Source: Lucifuga dentata
Lineage: Eukaryota; Chordata; Actinopteri; Ophidiiformes; Bythitidae
Assembly (NCBI GenBank): GCA_014773175.1
Contig: VXCM01000980.1
Location: 124,001-188,000, forward strand
Direction: 5' to 3'
Length of the DNA stretch: 64,000 nucleotides
Shown: positions 12,557-23,739 of the stretch, one piece after another
How positions within the stretch are numbered: the stretch's first letter is position 1
Layout: each line of letters begins with the position of its first letter
Made by a program: the position numbers and the translations under genes
Notes under the pieces: model-generated
Seen by the model: only the letters and a program-made list of their open reading frames with translations
The model's database searches: none
What the model was told of the DNA's origin: nothing

Positions 12557-13916
12557 AAGGACCATACTGGTGATTTTGTATGATTGAGCCCATAAATACA
12601 ATCCGCATACATGCTGATGTTACTTCCATCCATTTTCCAAAACATACTACTGGAGCAGTAAATGTACGTTCAGTTCATTGTAGTACACTATGAAAACCAA
12701 CTTGTGGAGACTTGAAACGTGCTTAGAGGACCATACCGGCGACCGTGCATGTTTGAGCCTAATATATTCAATATTCATAACGTAACATTACTGACAATCA
12801 TTTCCCAAAGCATTCTACTGGAACTTAAAAGAGCAAGCCTGCATCATTCTCACTCATTCTTTTCCAACCTTCTATCACTTCCACATTTTCTTTCCTTCTT
12901 CACTTCTCGTTTTTTTCCCAACTTCAATTCTTCATTTTAATTTATTACTGCTGTCGTTTCCCTACTTCCTTGCTTCTTCTTTCAGCTTCATCTTTCCTTC
13001 ATATTTTTTTTAATTGAATTCATATTTCTCCTCCCTAATTCCTATCATTCTTCTAATGAAGAATGATGCCTTCTCAATTCCCCACTCGGTGAATTAAAAA
13101 TGTTTTTCCTACCTTCCAGACCACCACTGGTTTCAGTTCATTCTGGTACGCTATTAAAATCAACTTGTTGATATTTGAAACGTTCTTGGGATAGGTAATC
13201 CATCATCAAGAACAAGACATGTATTCAGGTTTTTTTTTTATTTTTAATAATCAATTTTAATAACTTTAGCATTAAAGCACAATAAAAAGCATGGAGTGAA
13301 TGTATGTCTCCACCGGGGAATATAGTCCAAAAAGAAGACCTGCATTTATTGAAAAATTTAAATGACTGTGACTTCATAAGGCTGCGTAACTATTAGCAGG
13401 AGAAACATGAATTTTTAAGGTGGGTGTATCACTTGAATATTTGATTTTGAAAGATTAAGAGATTTAGCAAAATATCAGGAAAGCTGAAATATGGTTTTAT
13501 TCTTTGGGAAATGATTGTCAGTAACGTAACATGTATGAAAAATGAATATATTAGGCTCAAACATGCACAATCGCTGGTATGGTCCTTTAAGATAACATAT
13601 CCATCACAACAAACAACATGCTGTTATTATTTTTTGTCGAAGCAACTTTATTTAGCCGGTCCAACACAGAGCTGCACAGAAGACAATGTATGTCTCCGCT
13701 GGGGAATATAGTCCCTATAGAACATGGCTTTTACAGAGAAATGAAAAACAACCGTTCCCTTCTGCTGAACATTTTATTTTGAAAGATTAGAGAATTTGGC
13801 AAACAAACAGGAAAAATAAATAAGGTTTTATGTTTTGAAAGATGGTTGTCAGTAATGTGATGTGTATGTGAATAGTTTTTGGGGGACTTTAACGTGCAAA
13901 ATCTCGGGTATTGTCC
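12557..13916 (+). mobile_element. Harbinger-like MITE, outer copy split by a second copy
   Basis: The left terminus AAGGACCATACTGGTGATTTT (TTA just before it at 12554-12556) begins this copy. Its body runs to about 12722 and resumes after 13589 with AGATAACATATCC, as in the intact copy at 39563. The right end is near 13916 (GTATTGTCCT). A second copy of the same family sits in between. The 3-bp TTA target duplications and terminal repeats fit the PIF/Harbinger superfamily. No transposase is encoded. Confidence 0.7.
12726..13586 (+). mobile_element. Harbinger-like MITE, nested copy
   Basis: This copy has terminal inverted repeats of about 90 bp. The left end reads GAGGACCATACCGGCG and the right end GCTGGTATGGTCCT; the repeats continue inward through GCATGTTTGAGCCTAATATA and its complement. 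TTA flanks both sides (12723-12725 and 13587-13589). It lies inside another member of the family, so it inserted later. The interior has no coding potential. Confidence 0.8.
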
Positions 13917-14139
13917 TGTAAGTATTATAAATATTGTTCTAGTAGAATGCAGCCTTCAGAACAATGTCATTCTATTTACTATCACATTCTTTTTTGTTTG
14001 TAATTCAATCACGCTATGGAGCTATACATCTTTCTTTTCCCTGCAGTAAAGGAGGTGAACAGAGGAGCGCTCACACTGACCAAAATGAGAGAAAATAAAT
14101 GAAAAAATTAAATGAATAATCCTCACTGTCTGTCTCTAG

Positions 14140-14263
14140 AAAGTGAAGAGTTTGGGCCCGTTTTCATCCAGGAGCCAGACGATGTTATTTTTCCTTTGGA
14201 GTCTGAGGAAAAGAAAGTGATAATGCACTGTGACGCACGGGGGAATCCACCACCCACGTACAG
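14140..14263 (+). CDS. cntn5: Contactin-5 exon: Ig1, first half
   Basis: This 124-nt exon encodes the N-terminal half of Ig domain 1. Translation includes [15 protein letters not shown], the conserved opening of contactin Ig1, and [15 protein letters not shown] with the first core cysteine. It follows the acceptor CTGTCTCTAG and enters in phase 1, completing a Glu codon from the previous exon. The donor is AG|GTGGGA, a weaker site than most others in the gene, and leaves in phase 2. The next exon completes a Ser codon and then supplies the core Trp. Many contactins have Arg rather than Ser at this position. Confidence 0.93.
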
Positions 14264-14379
14264 GTGGGACATATATTTGTCTGTCTTCTAATTGCCATTC
14301 TTTCACAGCTAATTAGCTTGATTGTCATTCACTTCCAAGATATTTATATCTCATATTCCTTCCATTTCTTTGCTTCCAG

Positions 14380-14555
14380 TTGGTACGTCAACGGGACAGA
14401 GGTAGACGCAGAGGCAGATTACCGCTACAGCTTCATTGATGGAAACTTAATTATCATGAATGCCAGCGAGATGTCTGACTTTGGGAAGTATCAGTGTAAA
14501 GCAGAAAACAGCTACGGGACCATCTTAAGTCGGGACGGCCTGTTACAGTTTGCAT
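14380..14555 (+). CDS. cntn5: Contactin-5 exon: Ig1, second half
   Basis: The 176-nt exon follows TTTGCTTCCAG after a 116-bp intron, the shortest in the window. It encodes [17 protein letters not shown], then [18 protein letters not shown] with the second Ig1 cysteine, and ends LLQFA before the Ig2 linker. NGT and NAS are candidate N-glycosylation sequons. The donor GTGAGT is strong and the intron is phase 1. The C-to-C spacing and the D-x-G-x-Y-x-C motif (DFGKYQC) are typical of I-set Ig domains. Confidence 0.95.
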
Positions 14556-14678
14556 GTGAGTAGCCCTGCTATTGTTTCATCCAACCATCTTCATACTGAT
14601 TGAACAAAAGAAGAATATTAAGACATACTGTACCAAGAAGCTGCAAAAAAAAAAGAAAAAAAAAAGTATATTTTAGAG

Positions 14679-15660
14679 CAGTGGCTCTCAAACAGTGGTA
14701 TGAGATGAGTATCACTGGTGGTACTTAAAGTACTTCCTGGTGGTATGCCAGATGACTGGAAGTTTCTTTAGGGAATAAAAACTATTAAAATCCGTGGAAA
14801 TTCTGTTATTGCTGGGAATTATTTCAAAATAGAAAGTTTTATAAAGTTTAATTACATAAATGCTCTATTACTGGCCGGGGCCTTTATTTATCTCAACTGC
14901 AGAGAGAACCCAGTCAATATTGGAGACAGGCTTTTATAAGAGACAAGCCTTTATTTCTAATATTGCCGATGGACAAACCTATAACTGCATAAAAACACAC
15001 TGCCACAAGGAGAAGATGTCAGTGTGAACACACCTCCAGGCAGCTTTTAGAAAGGTTTATTTTCACCCACTTTTCCCAGTTTGTGATGACAGCGGGCTCC
15101 ACGTTTCCAGCTTTGTTTCACGTTGAGCCCGGTCATGTCTTCTGGCTGGAGGGACGACGGCTAGAGAGGTTTTTAAGTGGTTTGGTAGCAAACATGGCTG
15201 CTGTCATCTGGTGGCAGCAGCAGATTACACTCATAGTTTCCTGGGCGTAAAAGACAAACACCAATCCCACCTTTATATGAGAACCGGCTTTTATTTTGTT
15301 CTGCTGACTCCACCCCCCAGCTGATATTAGATACCGGCTATTATTTGAATACTGGCTTTTAATAGAGAATTTATGGGTTTTTTTTTTTGTTTTGTTTTTT
15401 GTCTTTTTTGAGTGTGTGTAAAGAGTAAAATTTTGTTGAAAATACCTCAATATGTCCCAGAATTCCACTGTGTGTATGTTCTACGTGAGTGTTTTGCACT
15501 CTTCTCAGTTTCAGTAAAGCACATACATGAGTGTTTTTTCTATGATTTAAAAACAAAAAAATAAAATTTAGTTTGTAGCTTGTTGATGAACTGTTACTTA
15601 GATGTTGCTCAGAGGTTGTATTTGATTTAAAAAAAAAAAAAAAAAAATTGAGATCCATTG
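14679..15660 (+). mobile_element. hAT-type non-autonomous transposon
   Basis: The left terminus CAGTGGCTCTCAA and right terminus TTGAGATCCATTG are inverted repeats matching at 11 of 13 positions. Candidate 8-bp target duplications flank them: TTTTAGAG (14671-14678) and GTTCAGAG (15661-15668), matching at 6 of 8. The length is 982 bp. No transposase frame is present, and an internal stretch near 14870-15370 may be another old repeat. Degraded termini suggest an old insertion. Confidence 0.65.
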
Positions 15661-16532
15661 GTTCAGAGGAATCTGTGACTGGGAATGAAAATATTCAGAG
15701 ATGACTCTCACAAGATGAGAATAATCAGTTCCAAGCTATTCTTTTGAGTCAAAATAAAGCTGTTTGGTTTGGTTCCAGCAGAAGATTAACACAAAATGCA
15801 GTGAGGTGTTGCTGAATGTACTATGGTCTCCACAGGCTTCATCTGATACCTGAATTGTATTGCTAACAGGGTATGTGCACTCAAACATCACGTCTTGCAG
15901 GTAAATGAGAGCAAAAAGCAATTCTTCTGCTCTGTGCTCCCCTGGCTTACCCCCAAAGCATCATCACAGGTTAAGGCAGCACACATAGAGGAGACCTGGG
16001 GCACTCTGCTTGGAGGAAAATACAGTGTTGGTTTTCTTTACAGTTTCCTCAGGAGCAATGACCATAATAGCCTTATTGGTGTGTCTACAGGGAGCTTCCT
16101 GTTCTCAGTCAGTGAGTTGTTGCTACGCAGTATAGTGCATGGTCTAATGTTACAATAGTTGTGGGAATTACTAAGAGAACAAACGGTTGATTTTGCCTGA
16201 AACTATGCAGAGAGCAAAAGGAATAGAGTTTAGTATATTATTGCACTATTTTATTTCAGTCAACCGTACGGAGGTTTTTTTTTTTTTTTTTTTTNTTTTT
16301 TTTTTTTTTTTTTGTTGGGTTTTTATTTTTCCATCAAAAACCTTCACAGCAGAGGCAGCAGAAATTAAAAAAACAAAATAAGAGGCAGATTTGTTCTAAA
16401 TGTAATAATTCAAGTTGTACTGTCAGGCTGAATTGCTTATATGAAAACGCAGAGGCACACATGGCTGAAAATGTGCTGCAGTTATTGAAGAGAAAGAAGA
16501 TGAAGGTCAGTCTGTGCCCTCACGTGTCCTCT

Positions 16533-16663
16533 GAAAAGTCTAAACATAGATATAAACCTCTCCTCCTCCTCCTCCTCCTCCTCCTCTTCTTCTTCTGNGA
16601 AAAGTCTAAACATAGATATAAACCTCTCCTCCTCCTCCTCCTCCTCCTCCTCTTCTTCTTCTG
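16533..16663. repeat. CTC/TTC tract with duplicated contig-end junction
   Basis: Positions 16533-16597 and 16599-16663 are identical 65-bp copies on either side of a single N at 16598. Each copy contains (TCC)n followed by (TTC)n. Real DNA probably has one copy. Open frames across it (Leu-rich on +, Glu-rich on -) are repeat translations. Confidence 0.85.
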
Positions 16664-19600
16664 TCCTCCTAATTGTCAAATCGGTGTGTAAAAATGAGTT
16701 TTGCCTTCATTCTTTCAAATAGGGTCAACCGGTTTCAGACTTCAGCGTTGTTTTGAGGGATAGTTTTATTGGTTGAGATATGGGAGCTATTTTTAGTTTA
16801 TCATAAATGTTGCTTTTTCAGTATACAGTTGATTATTGTCCATCAGATTTTCCACTAGAAGTTGTTTTTCTATGGAAAACTTCTTCCATTTATTATGCAC
16901 CTTGTTGGACCAGGGAGCACATCAGTAGATGAGTTGATGTCACAGGGTTTCCCATTACAAATACTTGGGAAAAAAAAAAAAAGTATGTGTTTGTTCAGGC
17001 ATGATCATTCTTTCTTTGTCTCATCCCTCCCAACACGTAAAGGGTTGTTTCATGTATCATTGCTCTGGGAGCAAACCGCAGTTAAGTGTACCGTGCAGAC
17101 TTCCTGTTTGTTTTGTTTTGTTTTTGGTGACATGTGGTTATCATGCATTATCTGGAGGTGAGTTAAGAGTTGGAAGGGTTGGAAAAACAATGACAGCATC
17201 TTCTCTCATCGCCTTTTAAAGCAGTTCTGTCCCCAGCGTGCCGTTTGATAATGTGGCTACATCAGCATCTCCTGAGAGGAAAATATCCTCTGCCAGAAAG
17301 TGCAGACTAACAAGCGTAAACATGCAGCACTAGGACATGCAACAAACCTGCAAAGAAAAATGGGAAACACATCATGTGTTCAAGCTTTACATGGTTGCAT
17401 AAACTGTCAAATCCCCATAACAGTTCTGTTTATTGTCCAGAAATATTTCCAACAAATTTGTGTTGTGAGTCACACTAAGAAATATAACACAATTCCATAG
17501 AAAGTCTTGATTCTGCCTCACCAAATAATTTTAATCACAGCAACAGGTTTACCTCTGTTGGAGTTAGAAAATGTGATGCTTCAGGTGCTACTTCTTGCAC
17601 TTGGCAACCTGATGTTTCAAAATGAGGATTTTGAAATAGGAGAGGGTTTTTTTCATGAGCGGTCTTGAATGAGTTTGGAGAGGGAAGTTATAATTGTCTT
17701 ATGAATTTTCATGGAACTGATTGAAGTGTGAACATTGTCTCCTGCAGTTGTTAAAATTTCCACGTCATAAAGTGGTAAACTGTGTAAAATACTGAGTCAT
17801 AAACAGCTGACATGCAAAAAACGAAATCTCAAAGCTGCAATTAAAAAACAATGGTCACATCCAGACTAAGTTTCTGTTTGTCCCTGGGTGTTAAACTCAG
17901 GTACAATACAAAGGAATGACTGCAGCATCTTGTCAAATTAATGCAGTTGAAATACTCAGTAGCATCGATACTAGTCGCATACTCTCTCTAGTTTTTAAAA
18001 AAAAATGTGGTCCTTCAAAGGGCGAGCCACAGAACCAAAGAGAGGTGCCCTGCAGGAGGCATTTGGATGCGGAGGCTTGCCTCCCTCTTTCGGCATAACG
18101 AATGGTGGATATTTATCACTCAGCTTGGAACTTTTTTTTCTTGTCAGCGCTGCTCATTTTTATGCAACGATGGAGGTGTTAACTACTTTAACTGCAAAGT
18201 TCTGAGACACATTCTATTCCTTATAAATGCAGTATCCTCAGGAAGAAAATATATTCATTATATTCATCCTATTTTGTTGTGTTTTTGTAGTACAGTGTAG
18301 ATTGAGACATCACATACAGTAGACTCTTTGTAACGTCTCCTTGGATGTGGAACTATTTCTGTCAGGAGGAAAGAATTGATAGCAGAGGTATCCTGGTGGA
18401 AATTGGATGAAAAAAATATTATGTACAGCACACTCAGATGTTTAACTGTTTATTGTTTGATTATTTATTTATTATTATTTAAATATATTTAAATATAATT
18501 TAATAAAATTTAAATTATAAATTTTATTATTTACTTATTACTTTGATTAACTCTGGTGCATCATTAGCAGCTCATTTGTGTTTTCTCTCCATCGTTCTCC
18601 TTGTTATACAGTAGCTTCTGCATAACCTTGTGTACTGGAGTGTTTATGTGGATAAATGTCTTCCCGGTCCCAAGAACAAACCAACTTTTTAGTGCATGAA
18701 AAAATAAAATCTGGGTGAAAATCATTTCAGTGTTTGCGGTAAACTGAAAACATGAACCTTAGAACACTGAACATTGCCCTGTTTCAAGGCTTGCAGGGAA
18801 TCAGGAGGCAGGGAAAGCAGAGTAGCCGGAGTGCACCAGAAAAGGTACAGCCATGACTTTTTACATTCTATCTGGTCGTGTTCAGAGTTTCAGTTAGATG
18901 CTTTTTTCCATCTTTGTTTTGAAATTCTGAGCTGCTGAACTCACACTTGGGCTGTTTTTCAGCTGTGACTTTGAAGGCAGCAGGCAGAGGAGAGGCCTCT
19001 GATCTTTCTCCCTACAGACTTCTTCTCTCTCTGCAGACGTTGCTCTGGCTCGGACTCAGGTATTGAGCCACTGTGAGGCACTCTAGTAGTAATGAATTTT
19101 AGGGAATGCTGCGACTTATAGGATTACCTCTCACTGATTAAAAGATCCCTCCAAAAGTATTATACAGATTTGAACTGATCAGTATTTAATGGTCATTGAT
19201 TGAAAGTATTTTCAAGTCATACATCTTGAAATAACTAATTTACTGTGCCTGATGCAAATTTCATCACTGCCTTTCTGGATTTTAAACATTTATACTGACA
19301 TGTGTTAACTTGTAATATTTTGAGGATGCTCCAGTAACCACGCTGTTTTTACATTATTTAAAGGTCATTAAAATTGATTCACTTGCATAGCTTTAATATG
19401 CAGGGGGAAATGATAAACCAGTTAGAGTTTTATTTGAAAACATTGCAGCATTGTTAGTAGTTTCTGAAATGGCTTGAACGCCCAAAAACTGCCTCGCATG
19501 TTCCTGTTGGTAATTTTCTAGTTAAGCAAATCATGCTACTCATACAAAATATTTATTCCAACGATACAAATGTTGATTCTGCAAATGTAGAATTCATAAT

Positions 19601-20304
19601 TTTTTTATGCACCCAGAAATATTTCCAAGAAAAACCCTGATGATGAATGTTTTCAGTATGATAAATTCTCTTGAACTGGGTACAGATTGAATCATGTCTT
19701 CTACAGTAGATCAGTTTTTTTTATATGTGGTAGAAACGCAGATATACAGAAATATAAAATTGTCAGTAATTGTTGCTTAAATTTGGAATTTTGTCTAGAA
19801 AAACTCTCTTTCTGCATGATGTATCCTGGGGAGATAATGGAAGAAAAAGGAATATCTAGTTGTTGCCAACTGCAGCCAGTCTTGTGTTGTGGGTCAGCAA
19901 CCTCAATGTCCTTTAACAACAGTTGATTATTTCTCTGCGTTACGATATTTATTTGTCCTACTGTTATTATGAGAAAACAAAGAAGTATTAGGATCACATT
20001 TTTTTCCTATTTGCCCGTAATACTACAGGAGAGGATATTGATTAGCTACAACCCACGATTCGTCTTTGAATTTAAAGAAAAAGTGGACAGACGGAAGCAG
20101 ACAAAAAGGACACGGTGGTGACAGCGAATCAATAATGAATCAGTGGTGAACGTGGTAACAATCATTGGCTCTCTATTGCTATGCTCTGGTGGGAGCACAG
20201 ATAAATTAGTACTCGTCACACATATCACACATACCAAATGGACTGAGATGACGGACTAAGTACCTGGAGTATAGTGGTCCAAAACATCTGCAGAAACTGG
20301 CAAG

Positions 20305-20674
20305 TCAAGATCTCGTGTCAAAACCAAATACAGTCTGGACAAGCTGTCTGCTGCTACTGCTTGCATGGAACTGACAGGCAAAAATCAGATTTAAGTCAAA
20401 GGTGTAAGATCCAAAATCATTAATCATGGTTAATTTAGAACTAGCATTGGGTGCTAAGTGCACTACCAGAGGCGAAATGCATTCGCCATCATCTGGGTTG
20501 AAGATTTTGAAAGCTCCGCCCGTGAAACACTGTCTTAGCATTCCGCAGTCTAATGCTGATAAAAGCGCCTGTTCATTGTCGGAGCTTTTCTCTTTGAAAC
20601 ACAAGAAATTATTTGATTTGGATTGTGGAAAGAAAGCAGGTGAATCTCGATTGACAGGCTCCTTTCCAGGCTAA
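20305..20674. other. Unassigned segment with overlapping ORFs on both strands
   Basis: A 99-codon frame runs on the - strand (20305-20604) and an 82-codon frame on the + strand (20426-20674). The segment is less AT-rich than its surroundings. I do not recognise either product; neither shows a signal peptide, domain or clear splice context. It ends at a poly-A run interrupted by a single N at 20693. It could be an old transposon piece, a retrocopy or a conserved non-coding element; no function is assigned. Confidence 0.3.
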
Positions 20675-20800
20675 AAAAAAAAAAAAAAAAAANAAAAAAA
20701 ACATACTCCATGAAATATTTATTCTTAGATTCTACAAGCCTCTTCTTTTCACCGATGTCGTAGAATTTTTAAATATGTTTTTGCCTTAGATTCTTTGACA

Positions 20801-21318
20801 ACTACTACTACTACTATTACTACTACTATTATTCCTACTGCTATTACTACTACCACATCTACTGCTGCTACTACTACTATTACATCTACTACTACTGCTT
20901 CTACTACTACTACTAGTACTACTACTATTACATCTACTGCTACTACTACTGTTGCTACTGCTACTATTACATTGACTGCTACTACTACTACTACTATTAC
21001 ATTGACTGCTACTACTACTACTACTATTACATTGACTGCTACTACTACTATTGTTGCTACTACTACTATTACATCTACTGGTACTGCTACTACTACTATT
21101 ACATCTACTGATCTACTGCTACTACTACTACTACTACTACTGCTACTGCTACTGCTGCTACTATTATTACATCTACTACTACTGCTACTACTTCTGCTGC
21201 TGCTACTACTACTGCTGTTACTGCCACTGCTACTACTGCTAGTACTCCTACTTTAATTTTCTGCTACTAGTACTCATCTGTCTCCTAATTCCTTCCTCCT
21301 CCTCCCGCTCCTACTCCC

Positions 21319-21353
<35 letters not shown>

Positions 21354-21389
21354 GCTGCTGCTGCTGAATGATGATTTCTATGAATTATN

Positions 21390-21421
<32 letters not shown>

Positions 21422-21585
21422 GCTGCTGCTGCTGAATGATGATTTCTATGAATTATGATCTCTCTACTGCTCATTTAGTAAGAGTGATAGTAGTTGCAAT
21501 AGATGTAGACGTAATAATAGATAGCAGTAACAGCAGCAGCAGCAGCACTAGTACTAGTAGTAGTAGTAGTGATAGAAGTAGTTAT
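20801..21585. repeat. Large trinucleotide repeat field (ACT/CTG/CAG)
   Basis: About 0.45 kb of (ACT)n-type sequence runs from 20801 to about 21250. It contains three copies of a 30-bp higher-order unit of the type ATTGACTGCTACTACTACTA near 20971-21045. A second (CTA)n(CTG)n tract lies near 21318-21360, is duplicated around the N at 21389, and a CAG/TAG run follows at about 21528-21570. Thr-rich, Leu-rich and Tyr-rich frames here are repeat translations, not genes. Confidence 0.9.
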
Positions 21586-22534
21586 TGTATAAATATTCAC
21601 CATTAATATGTGAAACAGCTTAAAGTATTACATTTACTGTAGGAAGAATGTAGAACAACTCTGTTGTTTGGCTGAGTTCTAATTTGAGGTCTGTGAACTT
21701 TGATCATTCTGTAATGTGCAGAAATGCAGCTTTCTGTTACCTTGAACTGTTGAATAATTATCCAGAAGTTCAGGGTAATAGTAAACATTGCCTCTCAAAA
21801 TGATGGAGTGAAAGTGGTGGAGGCACAGAAACCTGCCCCGGGTCAGCAGCTTGTCACTTGATTTCCACCGTTTGGCATTAAATCAGTGAGAAATTAAACC
21901 AGCAGTCTTCAGTCCCAAAGGCTGCAATTCCAGGAGTCAAACCTGCTTTACTCTACTTACACAGAAAAACAGCCAGATAAAAACAGAAACAGCTGCACAA
22001 AACCAAGAAGGTAAACAGTGTATTTAATAAAGTCATGTAATTATAGAATAGTACAGCATAGAGCTGCTATGATGCTTGACCTTATTTGAGAACACTTAAT
22101 AACGCAACGTAAACCTGTTTGAGTGCTCATTCCATTTGCTTTGACAGAAAAGATTAGCATGAGACTAACAAGCTAATTGCAAGTATAAGATTTTAAAGGG
22201 AACATATAATAAGTTCTATTTTTTTTCATTTTTAAGTGTAAATATAGTAAAGTGTGTTGAGCATTTTTAAAGTTGTAAAACTTGAGGTTCATGCATACAG
22301 AAATGTGTTAAGTAAGACAAACCTGAAGGTCCTCAGCTGCCTCGAAAGCTTGATTTTTGATTCGTAATTTAGTTCTGTAAGATGTTTATATTAACATGTT
22401 AAAGAGACAGTACCTAAACTCTAAATCACTGAAACATGTTAGGAAAGCTGTCTTCCTGGGAAGTCATTCTATAGACGATTCAAAATGATCCTAAACAAAC
22501 GCTTTTATTTGACTGCTTTTGCATCCTGTTCCAG

Positions 22535-22630
22535 ATCTTGGTGCTTTCAGTGGGAAGACCCGAGGTGGAGTGTCTGTGCGTGAAGGCCAAGGTGTGGTGC
22601 TCATGTGTACCCCTCCTCCTCATTCACCAG
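22535..22630 (+). CDS. cntn5: Contactin-5 exon: Ig2, first half
   Basis: This 96-nt exon follows GCATCCTGTTCCAG. It completes a Tyr codon from the Ig1 exon and encodes [18 protein letters not shown], then [13 protein letters not shown] with the first Ig2 cysteine. This is a strongly conserved contactin signature. The donor is G|GTAAGA in phase 1, so the next exon completes a Glu codon. The Ig2 halves are split by a phase-1 intron rather than phase 2 or 0 as in some other Ig domains of this gene. Confidence 0.96.
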
Positions 22631-23699
22631 GTAAGAATTTACACCCTCAGTCAAATAAAACAATAAAGTTCCTCTCCACGGCTGCTGGGGTTGTCAATAA
22701 ACTCATTGCTATTTATCACAGTTCCCGTGACAACAAGTAATGTTGTTATTGTGCCAAGGTGAGTGATTGTTGTCATTGTTCATTTATTTATTCCAATTAT
22801 TTTGTTGGGTAGCTTTTGTATCCGTCTATACTCCTATCCATCCACCCATGACATTCAAACGATGTGTGTGATAAGTTATGGAGACAACAGAGCCCGAACA
22901 CAAGACTCTCAGAGATCAAATTTGCTGGATCATTAGAAATGAAAAGAAATCTTACACAGCCAATTATTCCGCACAGGCAGAGAGGCTCACACTGCTTTTT
23001 AATGGCATATCTTGAATATCCCTCTCTGCAGTTGTCCTCTAATGTAAACTCTTATGTGAGCCATGAATCATCCAGGGTTTCTGTCTGCATCAGCTCTGTC
23101 GTACTGCTGCACTGCACCCGTGGGAATGTTTGCAGAGTGCTCTCCAGCAATGGCTCCCATTTCTGGATGCCATTTTGTGTGACATGATAGTAAGCAGGAA
23201 ATCAGCGACAGGAGTGCTGGTGGAAAACAAAGACCAGACACAATTAAGGATTCGGTGACTGACAGATTAAAGCGGAGCGCAAATGGTTCTCATCTTATAG
23301 CTCTCCATTTAGGCCACAAAAGATGTAAAATGTACTGAAAGAACAAGCGAGTGAACACTTCCTGGAACACCGCAGTTTAGATCTTAAGAATTGGAGTACT
23401 TTTTATGCCACTCCATGCTGGTAGGGGGGCACAGAACGGTCATGAATCGCCTGTTGCTGGATGTGACGGTGAAAGAGGCTTACAAGTGTTGAAGAGAGGA
23501 GTTGGCAGTGGCTATTTAACAGAAAATGAAGGTAAAGGAGGTGGTATGTTTGTCCTCTGGATCAAAATAGGAAGGGAGATGGAGAATTTGTCTAGTTATT
23601 TGACAAATGTAGAGTTCACACATCAATAGCAGCGGAAATAGTGAATCAACCAAAACAAAAGTCGAGCCCGCTTGCTCATCACTGGTTGTGCAACCAGTC

Positions 23700-23702
<3 letters not shown>

Positions 23703-23736
<34 letters not shown>
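23703..23736. repeat. (AT)n microsatellite
   Basis: A pure AT dinucleotide run of about 17 units within the Ig2 intron. Confidence 0.9.

Positions 23737-23739
<3 letters not shown>

Larger units (their letters stand above)
9209..14139. other. cntn5 intron between linker and Ig1 exons
   Basis: This 4931-bp phase-1 intron contains a perfect hairpin at 9270-9313, a (CTTT)n tract near 10249-10275, a (GT)n(AT)n tract at 10459-10511, three copies of ACAGATATT near 11065, and the nested Harbinger-like MITEs at 12557-13916. No additional exon was recognised. Confidence 0.75.
14556..22534. other. cntn5 intron between Ig1 and Ig2
   Basis: This 7979-bp phase-1 intron holds a hAT element at 14679-15660, a CTC/TTC tract with a duplicated junction at 16533-16663, an unassigned two-strand ORF region near 20305-20674 and the trinucleotide field at 20801-21585. 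Poly-T and poly-A runs surround the single Ns at 16295 and 20693. No further cntn5 exon was seen. Confidence 0.75.

Noticed and set aside
13045..13075. Short inverted repeat ATCATTCTTC/GAAGAATGAT
   Set aside because: Arms of 10 bp in AT-rich DNA inside a MITE are within chance.
16461..16691. Leu-rich and Glu-rich frames on both strands
   Set aside because: They come from a CTC/TTC tract duplicated around a single N.
20795..21256. 153-codon Thr/Leu-rich open frame
   Set aside because: It is a translation of the trinucleotide repeat field; no start context, domain or splice sites.
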